The notes under the pieces are model-generated. The model did no database searches, was not told where the DNA came from, and was given only the letters and a program-made list of their open reading frames with translations. A stretch of 64,000 nucleotides of DNA, from assembly GCF_002155425.1 (NCBI RefSeq), contig NZ_MUYG01000010.1, forward strand, positions 310,001 through 374,000, given 5' to 3'. The DNA is from Erythrobacter donghaensis (GTDB lineage Bacteria; Pseudomonadota; Alphaproteobacteria; Sphingomonadales; Sphingomonadaceae). This document shows positions 16,472 to 25,768 of the stretch, in pieces. The position numbers were made by a program, and so were the translations under genes. The number at the start of each line of letters is the position of its first letter. Position 1 is the first letter of the stretch.

Positions 16472-16648
16472 TTTCTCCCTAGAAGCGCTTGAGGCCCTCG
16501 GCAAGCGCGGCTAAGGGCAAGGTTCAGGCAAGCCTATGGGCTGGCCAGACGCCATCTGGAGCGGGTCCGAGGGGCCAGAAGCGACAGGCGGTATGGGATC
16601 AGATTCGAACCATTTGGACACATTCTCATGGGTCAGAGGCACACCCGT

Positions 16649-17680
16649 ATGAAAAATTCAATTCTGGCGCTGCTGGCAGCCGGACTTGCGGCTTTTGCGC
16701 CGCTGAGCGTGGCGGCGCAGGATGCCGCCGCTCCCGCTGTGGCCGAGGCCGTTCAGGTCGTAGGCGCTCAGACTGCGCCCGGCGCTGAAGCGGGCGTTGG
16801 CAATCTGACCCCGGCTGAAGCGTCGGCCGCGCCTGCGGGTGAGGGTGCTTACATCCCGATGGCTCCGACCGAGGGCAAGGGCATGCCGACCTCCTACGAG
16901 GACGATCCGCTCAAGAGCATGACCTTCCAGGATCAGTACACCGCCAACGGCGAATATGCGCTGGGGATGCACGATTACGTCCTGCTGCCGGTGATCACCG
17001 CGATCAGCCTGCTGGTGTTGGGCCTGCTGCTTTATGTGGTGATGCGCTTCAACCGCAAGGCCAACCCGGTCGCTTCCAAGACCACGCACAACACCGCGAT
17101 CGAAGTGATCTGGACGATCGTTCCGGTGATCATTCTGGTGATCATCGCTGTCCCTTCGATCACGCTGCTGGCCCGCCAATATGAAACCCCGCCCGCTGAC
17201 GCGGTCACCATCAAGGCGACCGGCTATCAGTGGTACTGGGGCTACACCTATCCCGACCACGGCGATATCGAGGTGATCTCGAACATGCTCGACCCGGCCG
17301 AAGCGGTGAAGCGCGGCGAGCCCGGTCAGCTGGCGGTGGACAACCGCATGGTCGTGCCCGCTGGCGTGCCGCTGCGTATCCAGACCACCGCCAGCGACGT
17401 GATCCACGCCTTTGCCGTGCCATCGCTGTGGTTCAAGATGGACGCCGTTCCGGGCCGTCTGAACGAGAAGCTGCTCACCATTCCCGAGCCGGGCGTCTAT
17501 TACGGCCAGTGTTCGGAACTGTGCGGCGCGCGTCACGGCTTTATGCCGATCGCCGTCGAAGCGCTGCCCCCGGCCGAATTCGCTGCCTGGGTGCGCGCGC
17601 AAGGCGGCTCCATGCCCGGCGAGGAAGCGGCTGCTGCCGCTCCGGCTGCGCCCGAAGCGGCTCCGGCTGCGGCAAACTGA
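16649..17680 (+). CDS. coxB: cytochrome c oxidase subunit II
   Basis: A 343-aa aa3-type oxidase subunit II. It has a signal peptide (to about AAQDA), an Ala/Glu-rich spacer, two membrane helices, and a C-terminal cupredoxin domain with the CuA ligands in YGQCSELCGARHGFMPI and the electron-entry region YQWYWGYTYP. It accepts electrons from cytochrome c on the periplasmic side. GAGG lies 9 bases before the ATG at 16649, and an ATG 21 bases earlier has no such site. A 30-residue Ala/Pro/Glu tail ends the protein. First gene of the operon. Confidence 0.95.
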   Translation: MKNSILALLAAGLAAFAPLSVAAQDAAAPAVAEAVQVVGAQTAPGAEAGVGNLTPAEASAAPAGEGAYIPMAPTEGKGMPTSYEDDPLKSMTFQDQYTANGEYALGMHDYVLLPVITAISLLVLGLLLYVVMRFNRKANPVASKTTHNTAIEVIWTIVPVIILVIIAVPSITLLARQYETPPADAVTIKATGYQWYWGYTYPDHGDIEVISNMLDPAEAVKRGEPGQLAVDNRMVVPAGVPLRIQTTASDVIHAFAVPSLWFKMDAVPGRLNEKLLTIPEPGVYYGQCSELCGARHGFMPIAVEALPPAEFAAWVRAQGGSMPGEEAAAAAPAAPEAAPAAAN

Positions 17681-17717
17681 ACACGACAAGATCAAGAAGC
17701 GAGAAGAGTAGCTGACC

Positions 17718-19430
17718 ATGGCAACCACCGCAGAAGGCTTCGATGCCCACCACGATCATGGGCATGACGCCCACGATCACGCGGACCACAAGCCGGGCTT
17801 TTTCGCCCGCTGGTTCATGTCGACCAACCACAAGGATATCGGCACGATGTACCTGATCTTCGCGATTATCGCGGGGATCGTTGGCGGTGCGATTTCGGGC
17901 ATCATGCGCGTCGAACTGGCCGAGCCGGGCATCCAGTATCTCGGCTGGTGGGCGCAGCTGATGGGCGGCGCGAGCGACGTGAACACCGCGCTCCACATGT
18001 GGAACGTGTTCATCACTGCGCACGGCCTCATCATGGTCTTCTTTATGGTCATGCCGGCGATGATCGGCGGCTTCGGCAACTGGTTCGTCCCGCTGATGAT
18101 CGGCGCGCCGGACATGGCCTTCCCGCGCATGAACAATGTCAGCTTCTGGCTGACCGTGGCGGGCTTCTTCTCGCTGCTGTTCTCGCTCTTCGTCCCCGGT
18201 GGCACCGGGCCGGGCGCCGGCACGGGCTGGACGGTCTATGCGCCGCTGTCGACCAGCGGTTCGGTCGGCCCGGCGGTCGACTTCGCGATCTTCTCGCTGC
18301 ACCTTGCGGGCGCAGGCTCGATCCTGGGTGCGACCAACTTCATCACCACCATCTTCAACATGCGCGCGCCGGGCATGACCCTGCACAAGATGCCGCTGTT
18401 CGTGTGGTCGGTTCTGGTCACCGCCTTCCTGCTGCTGCTGGCGCTGCCGGTGCTGGCTGCTGCCATCACCATGCTGCTGACCGACCGTAACTTCGGCACC
18501 ACCTTCTTCAACCCGGCGGGCGGTGGCGATCCGGTGCTCTACCAGCACCTGTTCTGGTTCTTCGGCCACCCGGAAGTTTACATCATGATCCTGCCGGGCT
18601 TCGGCATGATCTCGCAGATCATCGCGACCTTCAGCCGCAAGCCGGTGTTCGGCTATCTCGGCATGGCCTACGCCATGGTCGCGATCGGCGTGGTCGGGTT
18701 CATCGTCTGGGCGCACCACATGTACACCGTGGGTCTCGACGTGAACACGAAGATGTACTTCACCGCGGCGACCATGGTGATCGCAGTGCCGACCGGCGTG
18801 AAGATCTTCAGCTGGATCGCGACGATGTGGGGCGGCAGCCTCAGCTTCAAGTCGCCGATGGTCTGGTCGATGGGCTTCATCTTCCTGTTCACCGTGGGCG
18901 GCGTGACCGGCGTCGTGCTCGCCAATGGCGGGATCGACGACAACCTGCACGACACCTACTATGTCGTCGCGCACTTCCACTACGTGCTGTCGATGGGCGC
19001 GGTGTTCTCGATGTTCGCGGGCTTTTACTACTGGTTCCCGAAGATGAGCGGGCGGATGCATTCCGAGCTGCTGTCGCACATCCACTTCTGGACTTTCTTT
19101 GTCGGCGTGAACGTGATCTTCTTCCCGCAGCACTTCCTGGGGATGCAGGGGATGCCGCGTCGCTATCCCGACTATCCGGAAGCCTACCATTTCTGGCACG
19201 AGATCAGCACCTACGGGTACTACATCATGGCCGGTTCGATGGTGTTTTTCTTCGTCAACATCCTCTACGCGCTGGTCGCCGGCAAGAAGGCCGAAGCCAA
19301 CCCGTGGGGCGAAGGCGCGACGACGCTCGAGTGGACCCTGCCGAGCCCGCCGCCCTACCACCAGTTCGAAACGCTGCCGGTGATCACCGACAGCATGGAC
19401 TACCACGATCACCGTCCGGCGACGGCGTGA
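17718..19430 (+). CDS. coxA: cytochrome c oxidase subunit I
   Basis: A 570-aa catalytic subunit of the haem-copper oxidase, with twelve membrane helices. It has a His-rich N terminus ([16 protein letters not shown]), [19 protein letters not shown], the cross-linked His-Tyr pair in [22 protein letters not shown] and [17 protein letters not shown] binding haem a, a3 and CuB. The D- and K-channel segments appear intact (type A oxidase). It reduces oxygen to water and pumps protons. It lies 37 bases after coxB. A 10-bp hairpin follows before ctaB. Confidence 0.96.
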   Translation: MATTAEGFDAHHDHGHDAHDHADHKPGFFARWFMSTNHKDIGTMYLIFAIIAGIVGGAISGIMRVELAEPGIQYLGWWAQLMGGASDVNTALHMWNVFITAHGLIMVFFMVMPAMIGGFGNWFVPLMIGAPDMAFPRMNNVSFWLTVAGFFSLLFSLFVPGGTGPGAGTGWTVYAPLSTSGSVGPAVDFAIFSLHLAGAGSILGATNFITTIFNMRAPGMTLHKMPLFVWSVLVTAFLLLLALPVLAAAITMLLTDRNFGTTFFNPAGGGDPVLYQHLFWFFGHPEVYIMILPGFGMISQIIATFSRKPVFGYLGMAYAMVAIGVVGFIVWAHHMYTVGLDVNTKMYFTAATMVIAVPTGVKIFSWIATMWGGSLSFKSPMVWSMGFIFLFTVGGVTGVVLANGGIDDNLHDTYYVVAHFHYVLSMGAVFSMFAGFYYWFPKMSGRMHSELLSHIHFWTFFVGVNVIFFPQHFLGMQGMPRRYPDYPEAYHFWHEISTYGYYIMAGSMVFFFVNILYALVAGKKAEANPWGEGATTLEWTLPSPPPYHQFETLPVITDSMDYHDHRPATA

Positions 19431-19460
19431 TCAGCTCCCTCACCGGAGAATGACATAAGG

Positions 19461-19490
19461 AGGGAGCGCAGGTCAGTGCCTGCGCTCCTT
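19461..19490 (+). terminator. intra-operon hairpin between coxA and ctaB
   Basis: GGAGCGCAGG (19463-19472) pairs perfectly with CCTGCGCTCC (19479-19488) around a TCAGTG loop; two further weak pairs extend it. Only TT follows, so complete termination is unlikely. It may partly terminate transcription or protect the 3' end of the coxBA message, keeping structural subunits in excess over assembly factors. Confidence 0.6.
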
Positions 19491-19509
19491 GCCGATGGAA
19501 ACCAAGAGC

Positions 19510-20436
19510 ATGGCCACGAGCGCAACCACAACACCTGCGATGATGCCCACGGAATGGCGCGATTTCTTCGCGCTGACCAAGCCGCGGGTGATGACGCTGG
19601 TGATCTTCACCGCGATCTGCGGTGTGCTCGCGGCCCCCGGCAGCATCCACCCGGTGATCGGCTTCACCGCGATCCTCGCCATCGCGATGGGCGCGGGCGG
19701 GTCGGCGGTTCTCAACATGTGGTGGGAAGCCGATATCGACGCCGGGATGAAGCGGACCATGAGCCGCCCTCTGCCTGGCGGCCGGATGCGGCGCGAGGAT
19801 GCGCGCGATTTCGGGATTTTCCTGTCGGCGGTGTCGGTGGGGCTGATGGGCCTTGCGGTGGGCTGGCTGGCGGCCTCGCTGCTGCTCGGCGCGATCATCT
19901 ATTACGCCGTGATCTACACCATGTGGCTGAAGCCGCGCACCCCGCAGAACATCGTCATCGGCGGCGGCGCGGGCGCCTTTCCGCCGCTGATCGGCTGGGT
20001 CGCCGTCACGGGCGAGATTACCGCGATGCCGATCCTGCTCTTCGCGATCATCTTCTTCTGGACCCCGCCGCACTTCTGGGCGCTCGCGCTGTTCGTGCAG
20101 ACCGATTACGAAAAGGTCGGTATCCCGATGCTGCCGGTGGTCGCGGGCGAACGCGCCACGCGTCGCCAGATCATGGGCTACACCGTGCTGCTCGCGCCGA
20201 TCGCGGTCGCGCCGTGGTGGATTGCCGGGACGAGCTGGATCTATGGCTCGGTCGCGGTGGTGCTTTCGGCGCTCTTCCTTCTGCTGGCGCTGCCCGTTTT
20301 CACCCGCAGCCGGGCCGAAACGGACGCGATGCTGCCCGAAAAGCGCTTGTTCAAGTTCTCCATCGTCTATCTTTTCGTGCTGTTCGCCGCGCTGGTGGCA
20401 GACCGTGTGGCGGCCTATCAGGGGCTGATCGCATGA
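19510..20436 (+). CDS. ctaB: protohaem IX farnesyltransferase (haem O synthase)
   Basis: A 308-aa UbiA-superfamily membrane enzyme that farnesylates haem b to haem O, the first step to the haem a of the oxidase. [21 protein letters not shown] (key NxxxDxxxD and KRT.SRPL) and [12 protein letters not shown] are the two prenyl-diphosphate motifs. About nine membrane helices are predicted. The start may be the ATG at 19510 (MATSATT) or at 19495; neither has a strong ribosome site, and the coxA-ctaB hairpin ends just upstream. Confidence 0.94.
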   Translation: MATSATTTPAMMPTEWRDFFALTKPRVMTLVIFTAICGVLAAPGSIHPVIGFTAILAIAMGAGGSAVLNMWWEADIDAGMKRTMSRPLPGGRMRREDARDFGIFLSAVSVGLMGLAVGWLAASLLLGAIIYYAVIYTMWLKPRTPQNIVIGGGAGAFPPLIGWVAVTGEITAMPILLFAIIFFWTPPHFWALALFVQTDYEKVGIPMLPVVAGERATRRQIMGYTVLLAPIAVAPWWIAGTSWIYGSVAVVLSALFLLLALPVFTRSRAETDAMLPEKRLFKFSIVYLFVLFAALVADRVAAYQGLIA

Positions 20437-20564
20437 CCCCCGAGGAAGAGCGCGAATTTATCCGCCGTCGCAGGGCGCGCAACTGGGTTGTCGCGGGGAC
20501 GCTGCTGTTCTTCGTGGTGCTGTTCTACGCCATTACCATGGTCCGCATCGGAGGGCAGGGCTGA
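20433..20564 (+). CDS. 43-aa single-span protein in the cox operon
   Basis: [18 protein letters not shown] is followed by one membrane segment ([19 protein letters not shown]) and a short tail, RIGGQG. ATG overlaps the ctaB stop (ATGA) and its TGA overlaps the ctaG start (TGATG), so translation is well supported. Similar small proteins, sometimes called CoxF or assembly-related, lie between ctaB and ctaG in alphaproteobacteria. The positively charged N terminus should face the cytoplasm. Its role in oxidase assembly is inferred from position only. Confidence 0.8.
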   Translation: MTPEEEREFIRRRRARNWVVAGTLLFFVVLFYAITMVRIGGQG

Positions 20565-21163
20565 TGGCGTCTGCCGCGCCCCTCAACGACGATACCGCCC
20601 GGCGCAATCTGCGCACCGGGCTGATCGCCTTTGCGGGCGCGCTGGCGATGCTCGGCCTCGGCTATGCCTCGGTGCCGCTTTACCGGTTGTTCTGTCAGGT
20701 GACCGGCTTTGGCGGCACGACCATGACCGCGACTGAGAGTGACGCGGCGCGTGCTGCGGCGGGCGTAACCGGGCAGAAGATCTCGATCCGCTTCGACGCG
20801 ACCGCGGCAATGGGGATGCCCTGGACCTTCCGGCCGACGCAGCCGACCGACACCGTCACCATCGGCGAGCGCGACATCGCGACCTATGTCGCGCGCAACG
20901 ACAGCGATTTCCCGATCACCGGCATGGCGACCTTCAATGTCGAGCCGGAGCAGGCGGGCAAGTATTTCAACAAAATCCAGTGCTTCTGCTTCACCGAGCA
21001 GACGCTGCAGCCCGGGCAGGAGGTGATCATGCCCGTGCTCTACTTCGTCGATCCGGCGATGCTGGACGATCCGAACATGAAGGGTGTCGAACAGATCACC
21101 CTCAGCTACACTTTCCACCGTTCCGAGACGTCGCAAGCCGCGGCGCCCCGGAGCTCGAATTGA
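20564..21163 (+). CDS. ctaG: cytochrome c oxidase assembly protein CtaG (Cox11)
   Basis: A 199-aa Cox11-type copper chaperone that delivers Cu to CuB of subunit I. One N-terminal membrane helix (about 18-38), the conserved Cys in LYRLFCQVTGFGG, and the copper motif KIQCFCFTEQTL are visible, followed by PVLYFVDP. The periplasmic Ig-like domain ends in a short polar tail. Its start overlaps the 43-aa gene, and coxC follows after 30 bases. Confidence 0.95.
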   Translation: MASAAPLNDDTARRNLRTGLIAFAGALAMLGLGYASVPLYRLFCQVTGFGGTTMTATESDAARAAAGVTGQKISIRFDATAAMGMPWTFRPTQPTDTVTIGERDIATYVARNDSDFPITGMATFNVEPEQAGKYFNKIQCFCFTEQTLQPGQEVIMPVLYFVDPAMLDDPNMKGVEQITLSYTFHRSETSQAAAPRSSN

Positions 21164-21193
21164 TCCGCTAAACCCAGGGACGGGAACTTCCAC

Positions 21194-22063
21194 ATGGCTG
21201 GCAAGGCAAACCACGACTATCACATCCTCGAACCCGATATCTGGCCGCTGGTCGGCTCGTTTTCGGCGCTCACCTTCACCAGCGGCATGGTGCTGAGCTT
21301 CCACCCCGAAGTCTTTGGAGCCGCTTCCAGCTTCGTCATGTGGGCAGGTCTCGCGGGCCTGATCGCGACTTTCTTCATGTGGTTCAAGAACATCGTGGTC
21401 GAAGCCCAGCGCGGCGACCACACCCCGGTGGTGCAGCTTCACATGCGTTACGGCATGATCCTGTTCATCGCTTCGGAAGTGATGTTCTTCGTCGGCTGGT
21501 TCTGGAGCTTCTTCGACTTCGCGCTGTTCCCGAGCCCGCTCGAATATGACGCGGCGACGGGCGCGACGACCAGCCTGTTCGGCACAGAGGGCGCGCTTGC
21601 GCAGTTCATCCCTGAAGGGATGGAAGTGCTCGATCCCTTCGCGCTGCCGCTACTCAACACGCTGATCCTGCTGTGCTCGGGCACCACCGTGACCTGGGCG
21701 CACCATGCGCTGATCCACGGCGACCGCACTGGCCTCAAGCAGGGCCTGTGGGCCACGATCGCGCTGGGCGCGCTGTTCAGCTGCATTCAGGCCTACGAAT
21801 ACAGCGCCGCGCCCTTCGGCTTCGGCGGCAATACCTATTCGAGCGCTTTCTACATGGCGACCGGCTTCCACGGGTTCCACGTGCTGATCGGGACGATCTT
21901 CCTCGCGGTCTGCCTCTACCGCGCCTATCTCGGCCACTTCACCCCGCGCCAGCACTTCGGCTTCGAAGCGGCGGCGTGGTACTGGCACTTCGTCGACGTG
22001 GTGTGGCTGTTCCTGTTCGTCGCCATCTACGTGTGGGGCGGCTGGGGCGCTGAATTCCACTGA
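21194..22063 (+). CDS. coxC: cytochrome c oxidase subunit III
   Basis: A 289-aa membrane protein with seven predicted helices. Typical segments are HDYHILEPDIWPLVGSF, HTPVVQLHMRYGMILFIASEVMFF with the conserved Glu, TTVTWAHHALIHGDR, and FYMATGFHGFHVLIGTIFL, ending in AAWYWHFVDVVWLFLF. Subunit III binds lipid and sustains proton uptake into the D channel. Its stop overlaps the next gene as TGATG. Confidence 0.96.
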   Translation: MAGKANHDYHILEPDIWPLVGSFSALTFTSGMVLSFHPEVFGAASSFVMWAGLAGLIATFFMWFKNIVVEAQRGDHTPVVQLHMRYGMILFIASEVMFFVGWFWSFFDFALFPSPLEYDAATGATTSLFGTEGALAQFIPEGMEVLDPFALPLLNTLILLCSGTTVTWAHHALIHGDRTGLKQGLWATIALGALFSCIQAYEYSAAPFGFGGNTYSSAFYMATGFHGFHVLIGTIFLAVCLYRAYLGHFTPRQHFGFEAAAWYWHFVDVVWLFLFVAIYVWGGWGAEFH

Positions 22064-22437
22064 TGCGTCCGGACGAAAGTCCGAGTGAACAGAAGGGGCA
22101 GCCGGGACTCGTCTCGGCTGCCCTTTCCGGTTTGTGCCCCCGCTGCGGCGCGAAGTCGCTGTTCACCGCGCCTGCCGCTCTGGCTGAGCAATGCGCGCAG
22201 TGCGGCCTCGATTTCCGCAAGCTGGAGCGGGGCGGGCGGTTCGTCGGGGTGATCACCATGCTGCTGGCGCTGGCGCTGATCCTCGCCGCGCTGGCGGTCG
22301 ACGAATGGCTGAAGCCGCCGCTGTGGGCGAGCTTCCTGTTCTGGGGGCCGGCGACGGTGGGCAGCGTCGTCTTTGGCCTCAGGTTTTACAAGACGATGTG
22401 GGTCTATCACCAATTCGAGGAAAGCCAGCAGCCATGA
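22063..22437 (+). CDS. DUF983 family protein
   Basis: A 124-aa protein with an N-terminal zinc-ribbon-like CPRCG...CAQCG pair (about residues 25-50), then two membrane helices and the loop FRKLERGGRFVG. DUF983 proteins are frequently encoded in cox operons of alphaproteobacteria, but their task is not established. The start overlaps the coxC stop (TGATG) and the 3' end overlaps SURF1 (ATGA), so it is made together with the oxidase. Confidence 0.88.
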   Translation: MRPDESPSEQKGQPGLVSAALSGLCPRCGAKSLFTAPAALAEQCAQCGLDFRKLERGGRFVGVITMLLALALILAALAVDEWLKPPLWASFLFWGPATVGSVVFGLRFYKTMWVYHQFEESQQP

Positions 22438-22997
22438 CCGTCCGCCGCGTGCCGATCATTCCCACTATCATCGTGCTGGCGGCCGTCGCCACGATGATTG
22501 GACTGGGCATCTGGCAGCTGGGGCGCAGAGCCGAGAAGGAGGTGCTGCTGGCGCGCTACGAAGCGGCGGCAGGAAGCAGCGAAACCGTCGGCTTTCCCTT
22601 GGGTGGTGCGGGTGAAGCGGTGCTGTTCCGACGTAGCGCTCTGACCTGTCTCGGCGCCGAGCGCATCGAGGCGGTATCGGGCACCTCGGCGACGGGGCAA
22701 AAGGGCTGGGTGCAGCGTGCATGGTGCATCGTGAGCGACGACGCGACCGTTCCGGTCGATCTCGGCTATACCCGCGACATTGCCGCGCCCGCCTTCACCG
22801 GAGGCACCGTCAGCGGCATCATCGCTCCCGGGCCGCGCCTTGTCGCCGACCCGCCGCTTGCCGGGTTGCAGCCGATGGCCAAGCCCGATCCCGGCGATCT
22901 GCCTAACAATCACCTCGCCTATGCCGGACAGTGGTTCTTTTTCGCGCTGACGGCGCTGGTCATCTACGTGCTGGCATTGCGTCGCCGTCGGCGCTAG
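22434..22997 (+). CDS. SURF1 family oxidase assembly protein
   Basis: A 187-aa SURF1 protein: a first membrane helix (about 9-27) with the family motif LGIWQLGRRAEKE, a soluble periplasmic loop, and a second helix near the C terminus after NNHLAYAGQWFFFALTALVIY. SURF1 binds haem a and helps its insertion into subunit I. It is shorter than many homologues because the loop is compact, but both helices are intact. It starts at an ATGA overlap with DUF983 and is followed 10 bases later by thrC. Confidence 0.9.
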   Translation: MTVRRVPIIPTIIVLAAVATMIGLGIWQLGRRAEKEVLLARYEAAAGSSETVGFPLGGAGEAVLFRRSALTCLGAERIEAVSGTSATGQKGWVQRAWCIVSDDATVPVDLGYTRDIAAPAFTGGTVSGIIAPGPRLVADPPLAGLQPMAKPDPGDLPNNHLAYAGQWFFFALTALVIYVLALRRRRR

Positions 22998-23007
22998 TCC
23001 GCCGCCC

Positions 23008-24423
23008 ATGCAATATGTCTCGACACGCGGCAGCGCACCGGCGCTGGAATTCGAAGGAGCAACGCTCGCGGGCCTCGCCAGCGATGGGGGTCTCTATCTC
23101 CCCGTCGAATGGCCGCGTTTCACCGCAGACGAGATCCGCGCCATGCGGGGCCTCGCCTATCCCGATCTTGCCGCGCGGATCATGGCGCCCTTCGTCGCGG
23201 GCAGTCTGACCGAGGACGAGTTGCTCGCTCTCTGCCACGCGGTCTATGGCGATTTCGGCCACGCCGCCGTCACCCCGCTGGTGCAGCTCGATCAGCAGCA
23301 CTGGCTGCTCGAACTCTTCCACGGGCCGACGCTCGCGTTCAAGGACGTGGCGCTGCAATTGCTCGGGCGGCTGTTCGAGACCTTCCTCGCCCGGCGCGAC
23401 GAACGCCTCACCATCGTCGGCGCGACCAGCGGGGACACGGGTTCCGCTGCCATTCAGGCGGTCGCCGGGCTGGAGCGCGTGGAGATTTTCATGCTCCACC
23501 CCAACGGCCGCGTCAGCGATGTCCAGCGCCGCCAGATGACCACGGTGCGCGCGCCCAACATCCACAACCTCGCGATCGAGGGCAGCTTCGACGACGCGCA
23601 GGCCCACGTGAAGCGGATGTTCAACGACGCCGACGTGACCGCCACGCTGAATCTCGGCGCGGTCAATTCGATCAACTGGGCGCGGTTGATGGCGCAGGTG
23701 GTCTATTACTTCGCCAGCGCCTTGCAACTCGGTGCGCCTGACCGGACGGTGGCCTATTCGGTGCCGACCGGCAATTTCGGAGACGTGTTTGCAGGCTATG
23801 TCGCAGCGAAGATGGGGCTGCCGATCGAGAAGCTGATCGTCGCGACCAATATCAACGACATCCTCCACCGCGCGCTGTCGAGCGGTGACTATTCGGCGGG
23901 CGGGGTGACCGCCACGATCACACCCTCGATGGACATTCAGGTGTCTTCCAACTTCGAACGTCTGCTGTTCGACGCGGGCGGGCGCGACGGCACCGCGATG
24001 GGCGAGCAGATGCGCGCTTTCGAGGCGTCCAAGGCCATGCAGCTCACTAACCGCCAAGCGCAAGGCGCATCGGCGTTGTTTACCAGCGCCCGCGCTGACC
24101 AGACCGAAACCGCGCGTGCGCTGCAATGGGCTTACCGCTCGGCCGGGCAAGTGATCGACCCGCACACCGGGGTCGGCCTTCACTGTGCTCAGGCGCTTGC
24201 CGACGCCGTTCCTGCGGGCGTGCCGATCGTTACGCTCGCCACGGCGCACCCCGCCAAGTTCCCCGACGCGGTCGAGCGCGCCATCGGCGTGCGCCCCGCG
24301 CTCCCGGCGCGCGTCGGCGATCTGTTCGGGCGCGAGGAGAGCTTCGTCGAGCTTGCCGGCGACTATGCCACCACCCGCGATCATGTGCTCGGCCACGCGG
24401 CGGGCGCAGGCGCGGCAGGGTAA
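23008..24423 (+). CDS. thrC: threonine synthase
   Basis: A 471-aa PLP enzyme converting O-phosphohomoserine to threonine. The PLP lysine is K112 in GPTLAFKDVALQLLG, with GATSGDTGSAA as the phosphate-binding loop and VPTGNFGDVFAGY further on. The N terminus MQYVSTRGSAPALEFEGATLAGLASDGGLYLP contains the family start (YVSTRG, DGGLY). It is read through from the cox operon and its TAA overlaps the next ATG (TAATG). Confidence 0.95.
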   Translation: MQYVSTRGSAPALEFEGATLAGLASDGGLYLPVEWPRFTADEIRAMRGLAYPDLAARIMAPFVAGSLTEDELLALCHAVYGDFGHAAVTPLVQLDQQHWLLELFHGPTLAFKDVALQLLGRLFETFLARRDERLTIVGATSGDTGSAAIQAVAGLERVEIFMLHPNGRVSDVQRRQMTTVRAPNIHNLAIEGSFDDAQAHVKRMFNDADVTATLNLGAVNSINWARLMAQVVYYFASALQLGAPDRTVAYSVPTGNFGDVFAGYVAAKMGLPIEKLIVATNINDILHRALSSGDYSAGGVTATITPSMDIQVSSNFERLLFDAGGRDGTAMGEQMRAFEASKAMQLTNRQAQGASALFTSARADQTETARALQWAYRSAGQVIDPHTGVGLHCAQALADAVPAGVPIVTLATAHPAKFPDAVERAIGVRPALPARVGDLFGREESFVELAGDYATTRDHVLGHAAGAGAAG

Positions 24424-25322
24424 TGGCAACCCTCGTCCAGCAACCGCTGGTGATGGAATGCACCGGCTGGGACTCCTACCGGCTGATCGATAGCGGCGCG
24501 GGGCGCAAGTGGGAGGGTTTCGGCCCCTACAGCTTCATCCGCCCCGAACCTCAGGCCCTGTGGCAGCCCCGGATCGACAACTGGCAGGCGGCGGGCGAGT
24601 TCATCCCCGGCTCGAACGAGGACGGCGGCGGGCGCTGGCAGTTTTCGGGGCAGATGCAGAACCGCCTGCCCGACGATGGCTGGGAGCTGGCGTGGAACGA
24701 GGTGCGCTTCACCGCACGCCCCACGCCCTTCCGGCACCTGCAATTCTTCCCCGACATGGCCCCGGTGTGGGACTGGATGCGCGCGCGGCTCGCCGGGATG
24801 GACGCGGCCGAGACGATGAACCTGTTCGGCTACACCGGCCTCGGCACGCTGGCACTCTCGCAGCATGGCCGCGTCACCCATGTCGATGCGTCGAAAAAGT
24901 CGGTCGCTCAGGCGCGCGAGAATGCCGCGCTGTCGGGCATGGCCGAGCGCCCGATCCGCTGGCTGACCGACGATGCCGCCAAGTTCACCGCGCGCGAGGT
25001 GCGGCGGGAGCGGCGCTATGACGGGATCATTCTCGACCCCCCCAAATTCGGGCGCGGGCCGGAGGGCGAGGTGTGGCGGCTGGAGGAGCATCTCCCCGGC
25101 CTCGTCACCGATTGCGCCCGTTTGCTCGATGCGGACAGCCGCTTCCTGTTCCTCACCGTTTATGCCGTTCGCATGAGCAGCCTCGCGATTGCCGGCCTGC
25201 TCGAAGAGGCGCTCAGCCACCTGCCGGGCCGGATCGAACATGGCGACCTTGCCGTGCGCGAGGAGGGGGAGGGCGCTCGCCTGTTGCCAACCGCAATCTT
25301 CGCGCGGTGGAGCAATCCCTGA
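24423..25322 (+). CDS. class I SAM-dependent methyltransferase (RlmI/RlmK-like)
   Basis: A 299-aa methyltransferase resembling the COG1092 rRNA m5C group. The SAM-binding region is MNLFGYTGLGTLALSQHG.VTHVDASKKSV and the catalytic/base-binding motif is IILDPPKFGRG. It lacks the N-terminal PUA domain of E. coli RlmI, so the substrate (probably rRNA) is uncertain. Translation is coupled to thrC by TAATG. Confidence 0.85.
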   Translation: MATLVQQPLVMECTGWDSYRLIDSGAGRKWEGFGPYSFIRPEPQALWQPRIDNWQAAGEFIPGSNEDGGGRWQFSGQMQNRLPDDGWELAWNEVRFTARPTPFRHLQFFPDMAPVWDWMRARLAGMDAAETMNLFGYTGLGTLALSQHGRVTHVDASKKSVAQARENAALSGMAERPIRWLTDDAAKFTAREVRRERRYDGIILDPPKFGRGPEGEVWRLEEHLPGLVTDCARLLDADSRFLFLTVYAVRMSSLAIAGLLEEALSHLPGRIEHGDLAVREEGEGARLLPTAIFARWSNP

Positions 25323-25377
25323 CGGGCCCGCCTCGGGCACTGGACTTGTGCGCCCCATCCTGCCAACGCGCGCGGCA

Positions 25378-25764
25378 ATGACCGACACCCTTACCCTCGA
25401 AGTCAACGATCTCGTCGTCGATGTCCTCACCGGCATCTATTCCGAGGAGACCGGCAAGCCCCAGCCGCTGCGCATCTCGATTGCGGCGCGCTACAAGGTC
25501 GCGGATCGCTACGAGCCCGATACGCCGCTGGAGGCGTCCAAGAATTACATGGACCTGAAGTTCGCCGCGTCGGCCGGGCTGCCGCAGGGGGTGCACTTCA
25601 AGCTGATCGAGGCGGTCGCCGATCACATTTGCGAGACCCTGTTCGTGCAGGATGCGCGGGTAGAGGCGGTGACGGTCAAGATCGTCAAGCTGGCGATTGC
25701 CGAGGCGGACGAACAGATCGGCATCACGCTCCACCGTGAGCGGCGCACAGACCACGGGGGCTGA
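25378..25764 (+). CDS. folB: dihydroneopterin aldolase family protein
   Basis: A 128-aa tunnelling-fold protein: LEVNDLVVDVLTGIYSEETGKPQPLRISI at the N terminus, NYMDLKFAASAGLP in the middle and FKLIEAVADHICETLF with the conserved Glu, and VTVKIVKLAIAEADEQIGITL at the end. FolB cleaves dihydroneopterin to hydroxymethyldihydropterin in folate synthesis. The helix after the GIY motif and KIVK strand fit, but the sequence is somewhat divergent. The ATG at 25378 is the only reasonable start. Confidence 0.85.
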   Translation: MTDTLTLEVNDLVVDVLTGIYSEETGKPQPLRISIAARYKVADRYEPDTPLEASKNYMDLKFAASAGLPQGVHFKLIEAVADHICETLFVQDARVEAVTVKIVKLAIAEADEQIGITLHRERRTDHGG

Positions 25765-25768
25765 CCGG

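Noticed and set aside
17541-19412. A 623-codon open frame antisense to coxA
   Set aside because: High-GC shadow of coxA; His/Arg/Asp-rich without domains, while coxA on the other strand is unquestionable.
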